A DNA stretch of 21,029 nt, taken from contig JARDZO010000088.1 in assembly GCA_029240815.1 (NCBI GenBank), positions 1 to 21,029 of the forward strand, in the 5' to 3' direction. How positions within the stretch are numbered: the stretch's first letter is position 1; the number at the start of each line of letters is the position of its first letter. The translations under genes and the position numbers were made by a program. Of this stretch, positions 1-8,518 are shown one piece after another. Below the pieces are notes generated by a model, which was not told the origin of the DNA, ran no database searches, and saw only the letters and a list, made by a program, of their open reading frames with translations. The stretch comes from Brevibacillus sp. Its GTDB lineage: Bacteria; Bacillota; Bacilli; Brevibacillales; Brevibacillaceae.

Positions 1-255
1 GAAATTCGGATGAACACCAAGGGTATGGGAGCAGAGGTACGTTTTTTGGCCGTTAAAACCGGCAAAGCTGTACTGAAATCCAATGAGTTGATCCTCGACG
101 TAGGCACCGAGAACCATGCCGCCATTTTTCACTGCTGTTATTGCATGAGACACAGGAACAGGGTCATCTTCTCCCCAGATTATTTTTTCAAGATCTCTGA
201 CCTTGGCTAGTTCATCAACTGAAGAGATGAGCCGAACAGAGAGAGACGGTGCCAT
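1..255 (-). CDS. GNAT-family acetyltransferase, N-terminal fragment (COG3375-like)
   Basis: The first 85 codons of a gene that continues past the left edge. The start is ATG at 255, one base after the TGA of the upstream amidohydrolase, with GGAG nine bases before it, so translation is probably coupled. The peptide begins MAPSLSVRLISSVDELAKVR and later contains IWGEDDPVPVSHA, NGGMVLGAYVEDQLIGF and HTLGVHPNF. This order (an x-WGE/D start, a beta-strand G-A-Y, then the S-H-x-L-G-V strand before the acetyl-CoA loop) is what I remember of the predicted GNAT acetyltransferases of COG3375. The acetyl-CoA loop itself lies outside the window. The acceptor substrate is unknown. It is the third gene of the permease-amidohydrolase operon. 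Confidence 0.75.
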   Translation of the reverse strand, partial: MAPSLSVRLISSVDELAKVRDLEKIIWGEDDPVPVSHAITAVKNGGMVLGAYVEDQLIGFQYSFAGFNGQKTYLCSHTLGVHPNF

Positions 256-256
256 T

Positions 257-1438
257 TCATTTTTCTCCAATGAGTAGATCTCCTTTCCTTTCATTCGGTA
301 AAGGAATGGCTGCTTCCAGCATTGCTGTTGTTAAAATTTTTGTTCCGTAGACGAGTGCATCCAATCGAAATGACATATGGGGATGGTGCAGTCCCGGCCT
401 TAAATCACATCCTAGACCGATCATCGTCGCTGACAGATCAGGATTTTCCAGCGAATAAAAGTGAAAATCTTCCCCACCTTGTGTAGCACACGGTTCTACC
501 AGATTTTCAGGTCCTAGCACCTTGGCGATCGCACCAGCTGCCAGCTTGATCATCTTGTCATTCAGTGTTGCAGCAGGAGAGTACCCATCGATTTCCCACT
601 CGATGCCGGTATCTGTTAATGCGGCAACCGTATCCATCGTGTGGACGGTTTTCTCCTTTAATTCAGCCATTCCCTCATTCGTTTGAGCACGCATGTCTAA
701 TGTAAAAGTAGCTTTATCCGGAATGATATTAGAGCTCCACTCACCAGCATGCATTTGTGTCATCTTCACAGAGAAAGGGCCGCCTGCTTGCAGGCGAATC
801 CCTTGTAGCGCTTGAATGAGGAACGATGCAGCTTCTATCGGATTTTTTCCGTTTTGCGGACGTGCTGCATGAGCTTGCTGGCCCTTGATCACTCCTCGAA
901 TCGATGTGGAAGCCCCATGTACAATCGCTGGAGCAGCTTTACCATAGGGGACTTCCATTACAGGACGCAGATGCACTCCAAACAACGTTTTCACATTTTC
1001 CAGTGCCCCGTCCGTAATCAATTGCAGTGCTCCCTCACCCTTTTCCTCCGCTGGTTGGAAAATAAAGCGAAGTGATTTGTAAGGACGTATGTTGCACGAG
1101 GCCAGGGCTATCGCCGTATGCAAAACCATCGTGCTGTGCGCATCGTGACCACAAGAATGGTTCGCTTTCACCACTCCATCCACATCTTGCACAAGAGCGT
1201 CCATATCCGCTCGCAGGGCCACTACATCACTCGTCTCTCCTTCGATCTGTGCGATCAGACCGCAGTGACCTTCAAATTGTTGAACGGAATAACCAGCTTC
1301 CTCCAAACGGTAAAGCAAGTATTCCGAGGTCTTTTTTTCTTCCCAGCTCGGCTCCGCAAGCTCGTGCAAATCACGATATGTTTGTAGAATGCTCTCTTGA
1401 TTTTGATTCAAATATTCTATTGGTGTGTGAGTACTCAT
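257..1438 (-). CDS. M20-family amidohydrolase (AmhX/N-acyl amino acid hydrolase type)
   Basis: A 393-residue zinc-dependent amidohydrolase of the M20D/peptidase-M20 family, which cleaves amide bonds such as those of N-acylated amino acids in the cytoplasm. Visible motifs are ALRADMDAL (about residues 74-82), the metal site SCGHDAHST (95-103), PAEE (129-132) with the catalytic glutamate, GVHLRP near 154-159, and a C-terminal GEDFHFY plus HHPHMSF histidine segment. The dimerisation domain lies in the middle (about 175-290). The length is normal for the family. There is no signal peptide. The start is ATG at 1438 with AAGGAG about seven bases upstream. It follows the permease pseudogene by 20 bases and precedes the GNAT gene by one base. 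The resemblance is to B. subtilis AmhX, but the exact substrate cannot be read from sequence. Confidence 0.88.
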   Translation of the reverse strand: MSTHTPIEYLNQNQESILQTYRDLHELAEPSWEEKKTSEYLLYRLEEAGYSVQQFEGHCGLIAQIEGETSDVVALRADMDALVQDVDGVVKANHSCGHDAHSTMVLHTAIALASCNIRPYKSLRFIFQPAEEKGEGALQLITDGALENVKTLFGVHLRPVMEVPYGKAAPAIVHGASTSIRGVIKGQQAHAARPQNGKNPIEAASFLIQALQGIRLQAGGPFSVKMTQMHAGEWSSNIIPDKATFTLDMRAQTNEGMAELKEKTVHTMDTVAALTDTGIEWEIDGYSPAATLNDKMIKLAAGAIAKVLGPENLVEPCATQGGEDFHFYSLENPDLSATMIGLGCDLRPGLHHPHMSFRLDALVYGTKILTTAMLEAAIPLPNERKGDLLIGEK

Positions 1439-1458
1439 CGTTCACTCCTTACGTTTGA

Positions 1459-2744
1459 TTAACTGTCGATGATTTCATCCGTAAATTGATGCATCTTTCT
1501 TCGCCCATATCTGAAATAGTAATACACATAGCATGCGAGCATAAAGCCAATCCCGATGAAGAATGAGGTGCGCTGTGTCGGGTCATACACGGTAAATCCA
1601 AAGATGAACATGCACATGAGAATACACAGGATGGGAACGATCGGGAAGAAGGGGACGGCGAACTTTAAGTCCTCCACCTTTCCGCCGCCGCGGATATATT
1701 GCTTGCGGAAATTGTACTGTGCCCATGCGATGACGGCCCAAGCAACCGTACCCCCGATTGCGGCGACAGAATACAGCAGGATGAATACTGTTTCGGGTGC
1801 GATCAGGCTAGACAGCAAGGACAACAGCGCATAGCCCAGCGTGACAAGCAGCGCATACAGCGGAACTCCTCTTTTCGTCAGTTTTGAAAAAACTGAGTGT
1901 GCCATTCCTTTTTGCGACATGGAGTAGAGAATGCGTGTACTGACAAAAAGACCTGAATTTCCTACCGACAAGAGAGCTGTCAAGATAACAAAATTCATAA
2001 TATCAGCAGCATAAGGAATGCCAACCATATCGAAAACAGTGACAAACGGGCTTTCCATCACACCGGCTTCCTTCCACGGGACGATCGCCGCCAAAACAAA
2101 CATGGCCGCTACATAGAAGAGCAACAGTCGAAAAACGATGTTTCTGATGGATCTGGGGATATTTTTTTCTGGTTCTTCCGTCTCCCCTGCAGCAACACCA
2201 AAGACTTCCGAACCTTGAAATGCGTATACGACGGTCATCATGGTAATGAATACGCCGGTAAATCCATTGGGGAAGAGCCCGCCCTCACCGATAAAATTGG
2301 AAAGGAACGGTGTAGGCCTATCTCCCATGCTCATGAACCCGAAAATTGCGGCTCCGCCGACGATGATAAATATAATGACAGCAGCAACCTTAATACCTGC
2401 AAACCAATACTCCGTCTCTGCATATGCTCTCGTGGTCAGCGCATTTAATGAAAAGAGCAAAACGACAAACAGCGCGCTCCAAATCCAAACGGGCGTATCT
2501 GGAAACCATCTTTGCATCAGGATACCGGCTGCCGTAAACTCTGAGCCAACCGTGGTACCCCAGCTCATCCAATAGACCCACCCCACCGTAAATCCTGTGG
2601 CTGGACCAATAAACTTGGTTGCGTGTTATAGCCTGAACTTAAGAAAAGCCCGGTACCGATTGTCCCTCCTAGGGAAATCATGAATAAATGCCTGCTTTTC
2701 ATGGAACGCTTCAATTGCCCGCCGTTTCCTTGCCCTGTTGACAT
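1459..2744 (-). pseudogene. Amino acid permease (APC superfamily, AAT/RocE-like), internal deletion and frameshift
   Basis: The gene starts at ATG 2744 with a GAGGGGG site, and its first 43 or so codons read [20 protein letters not shown] and then [16 protein letters not shown], the standard first membrane segment of AAT permeases. After codon SGY (about 2623) the frame breaks, and in this frame a TGA follows about 20 codons later. In the next frame the protein resumes at [18 protein letters not shown] and continues intact for the remaining segments to the stop at 1459. In family members these two pieces are separated by roughly 44 residues (end of segment 1 through segment 2 to SFQTY), and these are absent. 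A start at ATG 2586 gives 375 residues lacking two segments, which is unlikely to work. Preferred substrates of relatives are arginine, ornithine or other amino acids. Confidence 0.85.
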
Positions 2745-2760
2745 AAGATCCCCCTCTTTT

Positions 2761-2774
2761 TGTAAGCGCTTTCA
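2761..2774. promoter_or_regulatory. cre site (CcpA operator) upstream of the permease-amidohydrolase operon
   Basis: TGTAAGCGCTTTCA matches the Gram-positive cre consensus TGWAANCGNTNWCA at every defined position. It lies 17 bases upstream of the permease start codon, between the Rieske gene and the permease. By family knowledge, CcpA bound here would repress, by blocking the promoter or as a roadblock. No convincing -35/-10 pair could be placed beside it. Confidence 0.8.
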
Positions 2775-2802
2775 AAATAAGGACTTGTCCCTGCTTATCC
2801 GA

Positions 2803-2838
2803 GATCCTCCCCGCTTTTGTTGGCAAGCGGAGAGGATC
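2803..2838. other. Stem-loop after the Rieske gene
   Basis: GATCCTCCCCGCTT (2803-2816) pairs with AAGCGGAGAGGATC (2825-2838) over 14 positions with one mismatch (G-U in the minus-strand RNA) and an 8-base loop. It begins 12 bases after the Rieske stop codon. Neither strand has a run of T right after the stem, so it is not a standard intrinsic terminator. It may be a weak terminator, an mRNA 3'-end stabiliser, or a boundary between the Rieske transcript and the permease operon. Confidence 0.6.
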
Positions 2839-2850
2839 GACGGACATTTA

Positions 2851-3933
2851 TCATTTGGCCGGCAATGGCAGTACCTCTTGCAATGCTTCCTGGACTAGCA
2901 AGTGGAAATGATGCACGCAATTTTCTGTCAGCGAAAATCTCCCTTGCCTATATGCGCCGGTATCCAAGCCTTTTTGCACCACTTCGCAAATCTCTAGGTC
3001 TTCTTTACGAACGTCGAGGTCTATGGCGAACAATTCTTCTTCTTCTTTCGTCATCGTCTCATTCATCAAGAACGTCGTATATACATACTTGGTTGTTTTG
3101 TGGTCAATCGGAATGGATTGGTGGATCGATAAATTGGCTGGGCCCGGGTCAAAGGAAAACCACATATTCGGGTACAACCAGTAATATCGGCCGCCTTTTC
3201 CCAATTCATATTGATCTGTGGCTATTCCCTTAAGAGGGACACCTTGATAAATGTACTTTTCCTGAATATCGACTTCATAGCTGTCCATGTTTACCTTTTG
3301 CATCAATGATTTATGGACCAACGGACAGTGATCGCATTCCAGGTAATTATCGATTCCCACTTTCCAGTTCGACCGGCAAACAGTCTCGACCACTCTAACC
3401 TTTTTCAATTTTTCCAGATGAAGCTTCTCAAAGCCTTCAAAGAGACCGCCGTATACCTCTGCCATCGTTTGTGCGTTTGGATCGAGATTGACGAAGATAA
3501 AGGACGCCTGGATTTCCAATCGTATCGGTTTCAGGCAAAAATCCTTGTGATTGAATTGTTCTACGCCTTTCATATTGGGTGCCTTGTTGAGCTGGCCGTC
3601 CGTGTGGAACGTCCAGGCGTGGTACGGACAGGTGAACACACTTTTGTTCCCTTCTCCCTCAACCAGCTTTGAGGCGCGGTGTGTGCATACATTGTAAAAC
3701 GCTCTGACAATGCCATCGTTACCACGTGCGATAATGATCGGCTTGTCGGCAACCTCCGCCGTAAAATAGTCGCCAGGCTGCTGTACCCCGGTGACATGTC
3801 CTACGTACTGCCACGTCTTGCTGAAAATTTCCTTTTTCTCCACTTCCAGAACGTCCGGATTTGTATATAACCATGCCGGCAGGGTATATGCCTCGCTCAA
3901 TTTTTCGCTCACTCTCACATCTGTGTGCGGCAA
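2851..3933 (-). CDS. Rieske non-heme iron oxygenase, alpha subunit (betaine/carnitine/stachydrine demethylase group)
   Basis: A 360-residue terminal oxygenase. The Rieske site is C83-T-H85 and C102-P-Y-H105. The mononuclear iron site lies in DNYLECDHCPLVH, with H202 and H207 as ligands and D312 (in RKEDLEICE) as the likely third. E199 occupies the position bridging Rieske and iron centres in the carnitine/glycine betaine group, where most Rieske oxygenases use Asp. The C-terminal GLDTGAYRQGRFSLTENCVH stretch is also typical of GbcA/Stc2-like enzymes. These oxidise N-methyl groups of quaternary amines with O2, releasing formaldehyde. The start is TTG 3933, because GAGAGGGGG (3949-3941) sits seven bases before it; the upstream GTG at 3951 has no such site. 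It follows the activator gene after a 114-base gap that may hold its own promoter. No reductase partner is encoded nearby. Confidence 0.88.
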   Translation of the reverse strand: MPHTDVRVSEKLSEAYTLPAWLYTNPDVLEVEKKEIFSKTWQYVGHVTGVQQPGDYFTAEVADKPIIIARGNDGIVRAFYNVCTHRASKLVEGEGNKSVFTCPYHAWTFHTDGQLNKAPNMKGVEQFNHKDFCLKPIRLEIQASFIFVNLDPNAQTMAEVYGGLFEGFEKLHLEKLKKVRVVETVCRSNWKVGIDNYLECDHCPLVHKSLMQKVNMDSYEVDIQEKYIYQGVPLKGIATDQYELGKGGRYYWLYPNMWFSFDPGPANLSIHQSIPIDHKTTKYVYTTFLMNETMTKEEEELFAIDLDVRKEDLEICEVVQKGLDTGAYRQGRFSLTENCVHHFHLLVQEALQEVLPLPAK

Positions 3934-4047
3934 TGCTAATCCCCCTCTCACCTATTAATGTTGTGAATTCATTTTATAATAGAAATTATCAGACAATATA
4001 TGTGTATTTTGAACAAAAATGGCTGGATGACAGGACCATCGTTTTGT
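3934..4047 (-). other. AT-rich gap between the activator and Rieske genes
   Basis: About 114 bases, AT-rich in the part nearest the Rieske gene. It holds the Rieske ribosome binding site (3941-3949). I could not find a GG-N10-GC sigma-54 element on the minus strand. Candidate -10-like runs (TATATT, TATTAT) occur without a matching -35 at normal spacing, so a promoter here is possible but not demonstrated. No terminator hairpin follows the activator gene. Confidence 0.4.
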
Positions 4048-5808
4048 TCAATCCGTTTCGCCGATTTGGTACTTCTGCATTTTTCGCAGGACAGTCGCTT
4101 GATTGATCCCCAAAATGCGGGCAACTTTCCTCGAGGTCCTGTATTGCTTCCATGCCATCTGTACGATTTGCTTCTCCACTTCCTCGACCGCTTCCCTGAT
4201 CGGGACAAGCTGCTTGACCGACACCGCCTTTTCACCGGAATACGCGGTATGCCTGATATAGTCTGGCAAATCCTCAGCACTGATTCTGTTCGTTTCCACC
4301 GTGACAACCAACCGTTCCATCAGATTTTCTATCTCCCTCACGTTTCCAGGCCAGTGATAGGCAAGAAGAGCTTGCAGCGTCTCTGGATCCATACGGACGT
4401 TTCGGCCGAATCTGCCAATGTAGTATTGCAAAAAATGCTCGATCATCAGTTGGCAATCTTCCGGGCGATGGCGAATAGCCGGTATCTGGATGGGAATCAC
4501 GTGAATGCGGTAATACAAATCTTCGCGGAAGTCTCCGGTTTTCACCATCTGTTTCAAATCCCGGTGGGTAGCGGCAATGATCCTGACATCCGCTTCGACC
4601 TGGCGTTTCCCGCCTACTTTCGTGAACATTTTTTCCTGGATCACCTGAAGGATCTTCACCTGCAAAGATGGCGGAATCTCGGCGATTTCATCCAAAAATA
4701 ATGTTCCTTTGTCAGCCGATTCAACCAAACCGATCTTTCCGCGCCTTTCCGCACCGGTAAATGCCCCCGCTTCATATCCGAACAATTCGGACTCAAGCAG
4801 GTTGCCCGGGATTGCCCCGCAGTTAATATGCACAAAGGGACCATTTTGGCGCAGGCTGTGATCGTGAATATACTTGGCGAGGGCTCCTTTCCCGACTCCG
4901 GTCTCGCCCAAGAGAAGAACTGTGGAATCGACAGCCGCTATCTTTTGGGCAAGCTGCAGAATATCGGTCATCACCTTGCTTGCTGCGATAATCTCCTTGC
5001 CTTCTGCCTTGCCGCTGCGCAGTTGGTTTAATTCATCCCGGTAATAACCGATCAGCTCTTCCGCCTCTTCCAGACGTTTCTGCAGCTCCACTAGCTCGGT
5101 CACATCTCTGACGTTGCTGATAATCCGGTAAAGCTCCCCTTGCTCATCCAGCACGGGATTGGCGGTGACGATAAACTGCTTCCCGTTCACGATGATTTTT
5201 CCGGTTTGCGTTTTCTTCGTCTCAATCACTTTCGGATTCACCGAGTGAAGGATGTCGCCGTCCTGTTCCAATTCAAAACAGCTTCTCCCGATATAGTAGG
5301 AGGGAGGCTTACCTGTTGTCCGTTCACACGCCTGATTGACGTACAGGGTAACGCCTCTACCGTCGGCAACGTAGATCTCATCAAATGAATGGTCAAAAAT
5401 GAGTTGCATTTCTGCCTTACCGGAACGCAGCATATGGTGGAGGCGCTCAGCGATTTCCGCTTTCATCAGAAGCCGGACAGGCTTCTCTCCCGACATCAGG
5501 AGACAGGAATGGGTCACGTCACGATAGAGATGCTCCAACTGATCCACTGTCAGCGACTCCCACTCTTCCATTTGCATGTGCTTCACCCCAAGGAGACGGA
5601 GGCTAGAAACCGGAACATCGCCTCTCTTCTCCAGCATGGCATGCAATATCGCTTCAGTCGTAATCATCCCCTTAACAGAACCGTCCCCGTCGCTGACTAG
5701 AGCAACGTCAGCTTTTCTGTTAGCCAGTTCCCATCCGGCTTCAACGGCCCACACATCACCATCGAGGATGATGACTTCTTCTCGTGCTGCGTTCCCAAGC
5801 AGGTTCAT
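4048..5808 (-). CDS. Sigma-54-dependent transcriptional activator (CBS-PAS-AAA+-Fis HTH)
   Basis: A 586-residue enhancer-binding protein. Residues 1-125 look like a CBS-domain pair ([18 protein letters not shown] and a second, degenerate copy near 98-122). A PAS domain covers about 133-235, followed by a short coiled linker (236-265). The AAA+ domain shows Walker A GETGVGKG (301-308), the sigma-54 contact loop GAFTGA (348-353), Walker B GTLFLDEI (368-375) and a [11 protein letters not shown] end (486-496). The Fis/TyrR-type helix-turn-helix is at 556-582. It hydrolyses ATP to open promoters bound by SigL RNA polymerase. The ligand sensed through CBS/PAS is unknown. The start is ATG 5808 with AGAGGTGAGAG upstream, 12 bases after the oxidoreductase stop, so it is cotranscribed. 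It is the obvious candidate to act at the -24/-12 promoter at 11701-11718. Confidence 0.93.
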   Translation of the reverse strand: MNLLGNAAREEVIILDGDVWAVEAGWELANRKADVALVSDGDGSVKGMITTEAILHAMLEKRGDVPVSSLRLLGVKHMQMEEWESLTVDQLEHLYRDVTHSCLLMSGEKPVRLLMKAEIAERLHHMLRSGKAEMQLIFDHSFDEIYVADGRGVTLYVNQACERTTGKPPSYYIGRSCFELEQDGDILHSVNPKVIETKKTQTGKIIVNGKQFIVTANPVLDEQGELYRIISNVRDVTELVELQKRLEEAEELIGYYRDELNQLRSGKAEGKEIIAASKVMTDILQLAQKIAAVDSTVLLLGETGVGKGALAKYIHDHSLRQNGPFVHINCGAIPGNLLESELFGYEAGAFTGAERRGKIGLVESADKGTLFLDEIAEIPPSLQVKILQVIQEKMFTKVGGKRQVEADVRIIAATHRDLKQMVKTGDFREDLYYRIHVIPIQIPAIRHRPEDCQLMIEHFLQYYIGRFGRNVRMDPETLQALLAYHWPGNVREIENLMERLVVTVETNRISAEDLPDYIRHTAYSGEKAVSVKQLVPIREAVEEVEKQIVQMAWKQYRTSRKVARILGINQATVLRKMQKYQIGETD

Positions 5809-5820
5809 ACTCTCACCTCT

Positions 5821-7776
5821 TTATAATTTGGCTGCCAATTCAAATCCTTCCAAAATGGCGTTTTCGGCCGTTCGCGGAGCCAGGCAATCACCGATCCGGT
5901 AGATTTCCTTGCCAAGCTTTTTCAGTTGATAATATAAATCGGTTCGCTGGATGTAACCGGTTGACATCACTACACCATCCACATCATCAATGGTATACGG
6001 TTCATAGTTGAAAATATTATAAAATACAATGGAACTTTTGTTCACTTCTTGTATACGGTAATGAGGCGTCATTTTCACCTGCTTGCTGTATAAATTGCCT
6101 AGATACACGTCCTGGAGGTATTTTTGCAATTTTTCGCCGATTACATGCGTCCCTGACACGATTTCTACCTCTTTGCCCTGATCAGCCAGGTACTCCGCAA
6201 CGCCGACACCTGCCCAATCCCCTTTCCAATCGTACACGACGACACGCTGTCCCGGATCCACCCGTCCATTCAGCACATCCTCCACGGAAAAGATATGGTC
6301 CTGATCCATTCCGTCAATCTGCGGATAATGTGGATCGCCGCCGACCGCCATGACGACAGCATCAGGATTGACACTCCTGACGACCGCCTCGTCTACCGGC
6401 GAGTGGAGATGGACGTGTACACCGGAGAAGCTCAATTCCCGTTTCAAGTTGAGAATCAAATCCCCGAATTCACTGCGGTTCGGCGCTTTGATTGCGGTGC
6501 GGACAAGCCCGCCCAGTTCGCCATCCCGTTCATACAAATGGACGTCATGCCCTCTCTGGGCGGCAATCACCGCACACTTCATCCCGGCCGGACCGCCGCC
6601 AATCACCATTACCTTCTTCGCTTTTTCCGCTCGCGGAAGTTCCGCGTACTGAAGCTCCCGACCGGTGACCGGATTTTGGATGCAACTGATCGGCAAGCCT
6701 AGCTCCATGTGTCCGATACACGCCTGATTGCATCCGATGCAGTACCGGATTTCCTCCATTTTCCCCTGGTTCGCCTTGTTCGGCATATGGGGATCACAGA
6801 TCAACGCCCGCGTCATTCCCACCACATCAGCCTGACCATTGGCCAGAATCTTGTCCGCGATAACTGGATCGTTCACCCGCAGATTCATGAAAATGGGTGT
6901 TTTCAGTTGTGATTTGAATTGTCCGGACACCGGAGCGAAAACGCCTGGCTCGACAGGAGCAGGCGGCGCGATAAACACGGCAGCCGTCTCGGTCGACGAA
7001 TGTCCTCCGGTAATATTAAAATAATCCAGCCCCGCCGTTTCTTCGATGTACACGCAAATCTGCAGGATTTCTTCCGTCGATAATCCCTGTTCTGCCAAAT
7101 CATCTCCACTCAGTCGCATGCCGACCACAAAGTCTTCGCCTACCCTTTCACGGACCCTCTCGATGACTTCAATGGTAAATCGCATTCTCCCTTCAAAGTT
7201 ACCGCCGTACTCGTCCTCGCGGTGATTGACTTGCGGCGACCAGAATTGGTTGAACAAATAACCGTGCGATGCCACCAGCTCAACCCCGTCCAATCCCCCC
7301 TCCTTTACACGACGGGCTGCCGCAGCGTATCCTTCCACGATTTCCGCGATTTCTTCCGTTTCCAGTTCTTTTGGCATGTTTTTAAACCGGGAAGTGGGGA
7401 TTGCTGAAGGGGCGACGCCCGGATATCCGGGAGGACCGGATTCATTCACCTCTCTGCCCGGATGAAACAGCTGGACAAACATCTTCGTTCCGTATTTGTG
7501 GACGGCATCTGCAAGATTACGATAATACGGGATAATCTCATCCGTGTAGGCTACCAGCGTGTCCGCCGTGAAATAGGCGGTGGGATGGATCGCATTGGCT
7601 TCCATTACGATAAGTCCCGCTCCCCCTTTCGCCCGTTCCTCGTGATAGGCGATCAACCGATCGTTTGGAAGACGGTCCTCTACGAATGTTGTCATGTGTC
7701 CTGTACTCATGACCCGATTTTCCAAAATGAGGTTCCCTACCCGTACTGGTGTAAACAAAAATTGGAACTGGTCCAT
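5821..7776 (-). CDS. OYE-type flavin/iron-sulfur oxidoreductase (DgcA / N-methyl amino acid demethylase-like)
   Basis: A 651-residue protein of the 2,4-dienoyl-CoA reductase/trimethylamine dehydrogenase/dimethylglycine dehydrogenase DgcA family. An FMN-binding TIM barrel covers about 1-335 with the HGYLFNQFWSPQVNHR active-site segment (H171, Y173). A [4Fe-4S] site follows with C346, C349, C353 and C365 (C-x2-C-x3-C-x11-C). An FAD/NAD-type Rossmann domain begins VMVIGGGPAGMKCA at 389-402 and ends CLAPRTAENAILEGFE. The residue giving a covalent 6-S-cysteinyl-FMN in trimethylamine dehydrogenase is not evident. The start is ATG 7776, since AAAGGAGAGG (7792-7783) precedes it by six bases; an upstream ATG at 7815 would overlap the previous gene. 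The linked ETF genes suggest that it oxidatively N-demethylates a secondary or tertiary amine and passes electrons to ETF. A plain enoate reductase role is the alternative. Confidence 0.85.
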   Translation of the reverse strand: MDQFQFLFTPVRVGNLILENRVMSTGHMTTFVEDRLPNDRLIAYHEERAKGGAGLIVMEANAIHPTAYFTADTLVAYTDEIIPYYRNLADAVHKYGTKMFVQLFHPGREVNESGPPGYPGVAPSAIPTSRFKNMPKELETEEIAEIVEGYAAAARRVKEGGLDGVELVASHGYLFNQFWSPQVNHREDEYGGNFEGRMRFTIEVIERVRERVGEDFVVGMRLSGDDLAEQGLSTEEILQICVYIEETAGLDYFNITGGHSSTETAAVFIAPPAPVEPGVFAPVSGQFKSQLKTPIFMNLRVNDPVIADKILANGQADVVGMTRALICDPHMPNKANQGKMEEIRYCIGCNQACIGHMELGLPISCIQNPVTGRELQYAELPRAEKAKKVMVIGGGPAGMKCAVIAAQRGHDVHLYERDGELGGLVRTAIKAPNRSEFGDLILNLKRELSFSGVHVHLHSPVDEAVVRSVNPDAVVMAVGGDPHYPQIDGMDQDHIFSVEDVLNGRVDPGQRVVVYDWKGDWAGVGVAEYLADQGKEVEIVSGTHVIGEKLQKYLQDVYLGNLYSKQVKMTPHYRIQEVNKSSIVFYNIFNYEPYTIDDVDGVVMSTGYIQRTDLYYQLKKLGKEIYRIGDCLAPRTAENAILEGFELAAKL

Positions 7777-7795
7777 GACGATCCTCTCCTTTGTC

Positions 7796-8518
7796 TCAAT
7801 TGGAATGCTCATCAATGATTTCCGCTATGTCCTTGACGACCATTTGTTTCCCCATCAGGTTGATTCCCTCTTCCAGCATGATCGTGCAAAACGGGCAACC
7901 GGTGGCGACGATTTCCGCTCCTGTTGCGATAGCTTCTTCAGTGCGGATGCTGTTGATTTTTTCCCCTTGCCTGTTCCCGCCCCAGATCGCGCTGCCGCCC
8001 GCTCCGCAACAGAAGGCTTTCTCTCTGTTTCGCAGCATTTCCGCTATCGGAGCACCACCAGCTGCCGCTTGCAGCACCTTTCGCGGTTCCTCGAATACAC
8101 CGTTATGTCTCCCCAAATAACAGGGATCGTGGTAGGTGATCGATTTCTCCAGTTGTTTTGTCAGGGTCAATCGCCCTTCCTCTATCAACTGCCACAAGTA
8201 TTGGCTGTGATGGACGACTTCAAAATCGCCTCCGAACATCTTGTACTCTTTGCCGATGCAGGTAAAACAGTGGGGACACGCGGTCAGAATTTTCTTTGCC
8301 TGATGCGCTCGCAATGTCTTGATATTGTAAATCGCCAACTCCTGAAACAGCACTTCATCTCCAGCGCGGCGGGCCAGATCGCCTGTACAGCGCTCCTCTT
8401 TACCTAGAATGGCAAAGTCAACCTTTGCTTTTTGCAGCACGCGCACGATTGCCCTGGCAATATCCCTTGCCCGAGGATCAAAGGCAGGCGCGCAACCTGT
8501 CCAGTACAGGATTTCCAT
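7796..8518 (-). CDS. CCG-domain iron-sulfur protein (HdrB-like half of a FadF/DgcB-type ETF:quinone reductase)
   Basis: A 240-residue protein with two cysteine-rich CCG repeats. The first has C9, C44 and CPHC (81-84). The second has C133, CCGAGG (170-175) and CPFC (208-211), which is the spacing of the HdrB-type non-cubane iron-sulfur cluster. The start is ATG 8518, which shares its A with the TGA of the preceding gene (TGATG), with GGAGGAGG eight bases upstream; a longer open frame to 8896 lies inside that gene and lacks similarity. In B. subtilis FadF and in Pseudomonas DgcB the equivalent region is the C-terminal part of one long protein. Here it is a separate subunit. It presumably relays electrons between ETF or the flavoprotein and the membrane subunit. 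It ends 19 bases before the oxidoreductase start. Confidence 0.87.
   Translation of the reverse strand: MEILYWTGCAPAFDPRARDIARAIVRVLQKAKVDFAILGKEERCTGDLARRAGDEVLFQELAIYNIKTLRAHQAKKILTACPHCFTCIGKEYKMFGGDFEVVHHSQYLWQLIEEGRLTLTKQLEKSITYHDPCYLGRHNGVFEEPRKVLQAAAGGAPIAEMLRNREKAFCCGAGGSAIWGGNRQGEKINSIRTEEAIATGAEIVATGCPFCTIMLEEGINLMGKQMVVKDIAEIIDEHSN

Noticed and set aside
3934..4047. Sigma-54 promoter in front of the Rieske gene
   Set aside because: I looked for GG-N10-GC on the minus strand and did not find it, so only the etfA promoter is claimed.
4000..4701. A 233-codon open frame on the plus strand
   Set aside because: It is antisense to the AAA+ and HTH part of the sigma-54 activator and has no start signal or motif.
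7694..8407. A 237-codon open frame on the plus strand
   Set aside because: It is antisense to the CCG-domain protein and the start of the flavin oxidoreductase, and its apparent cysteines and histidines come from the complementary strand.
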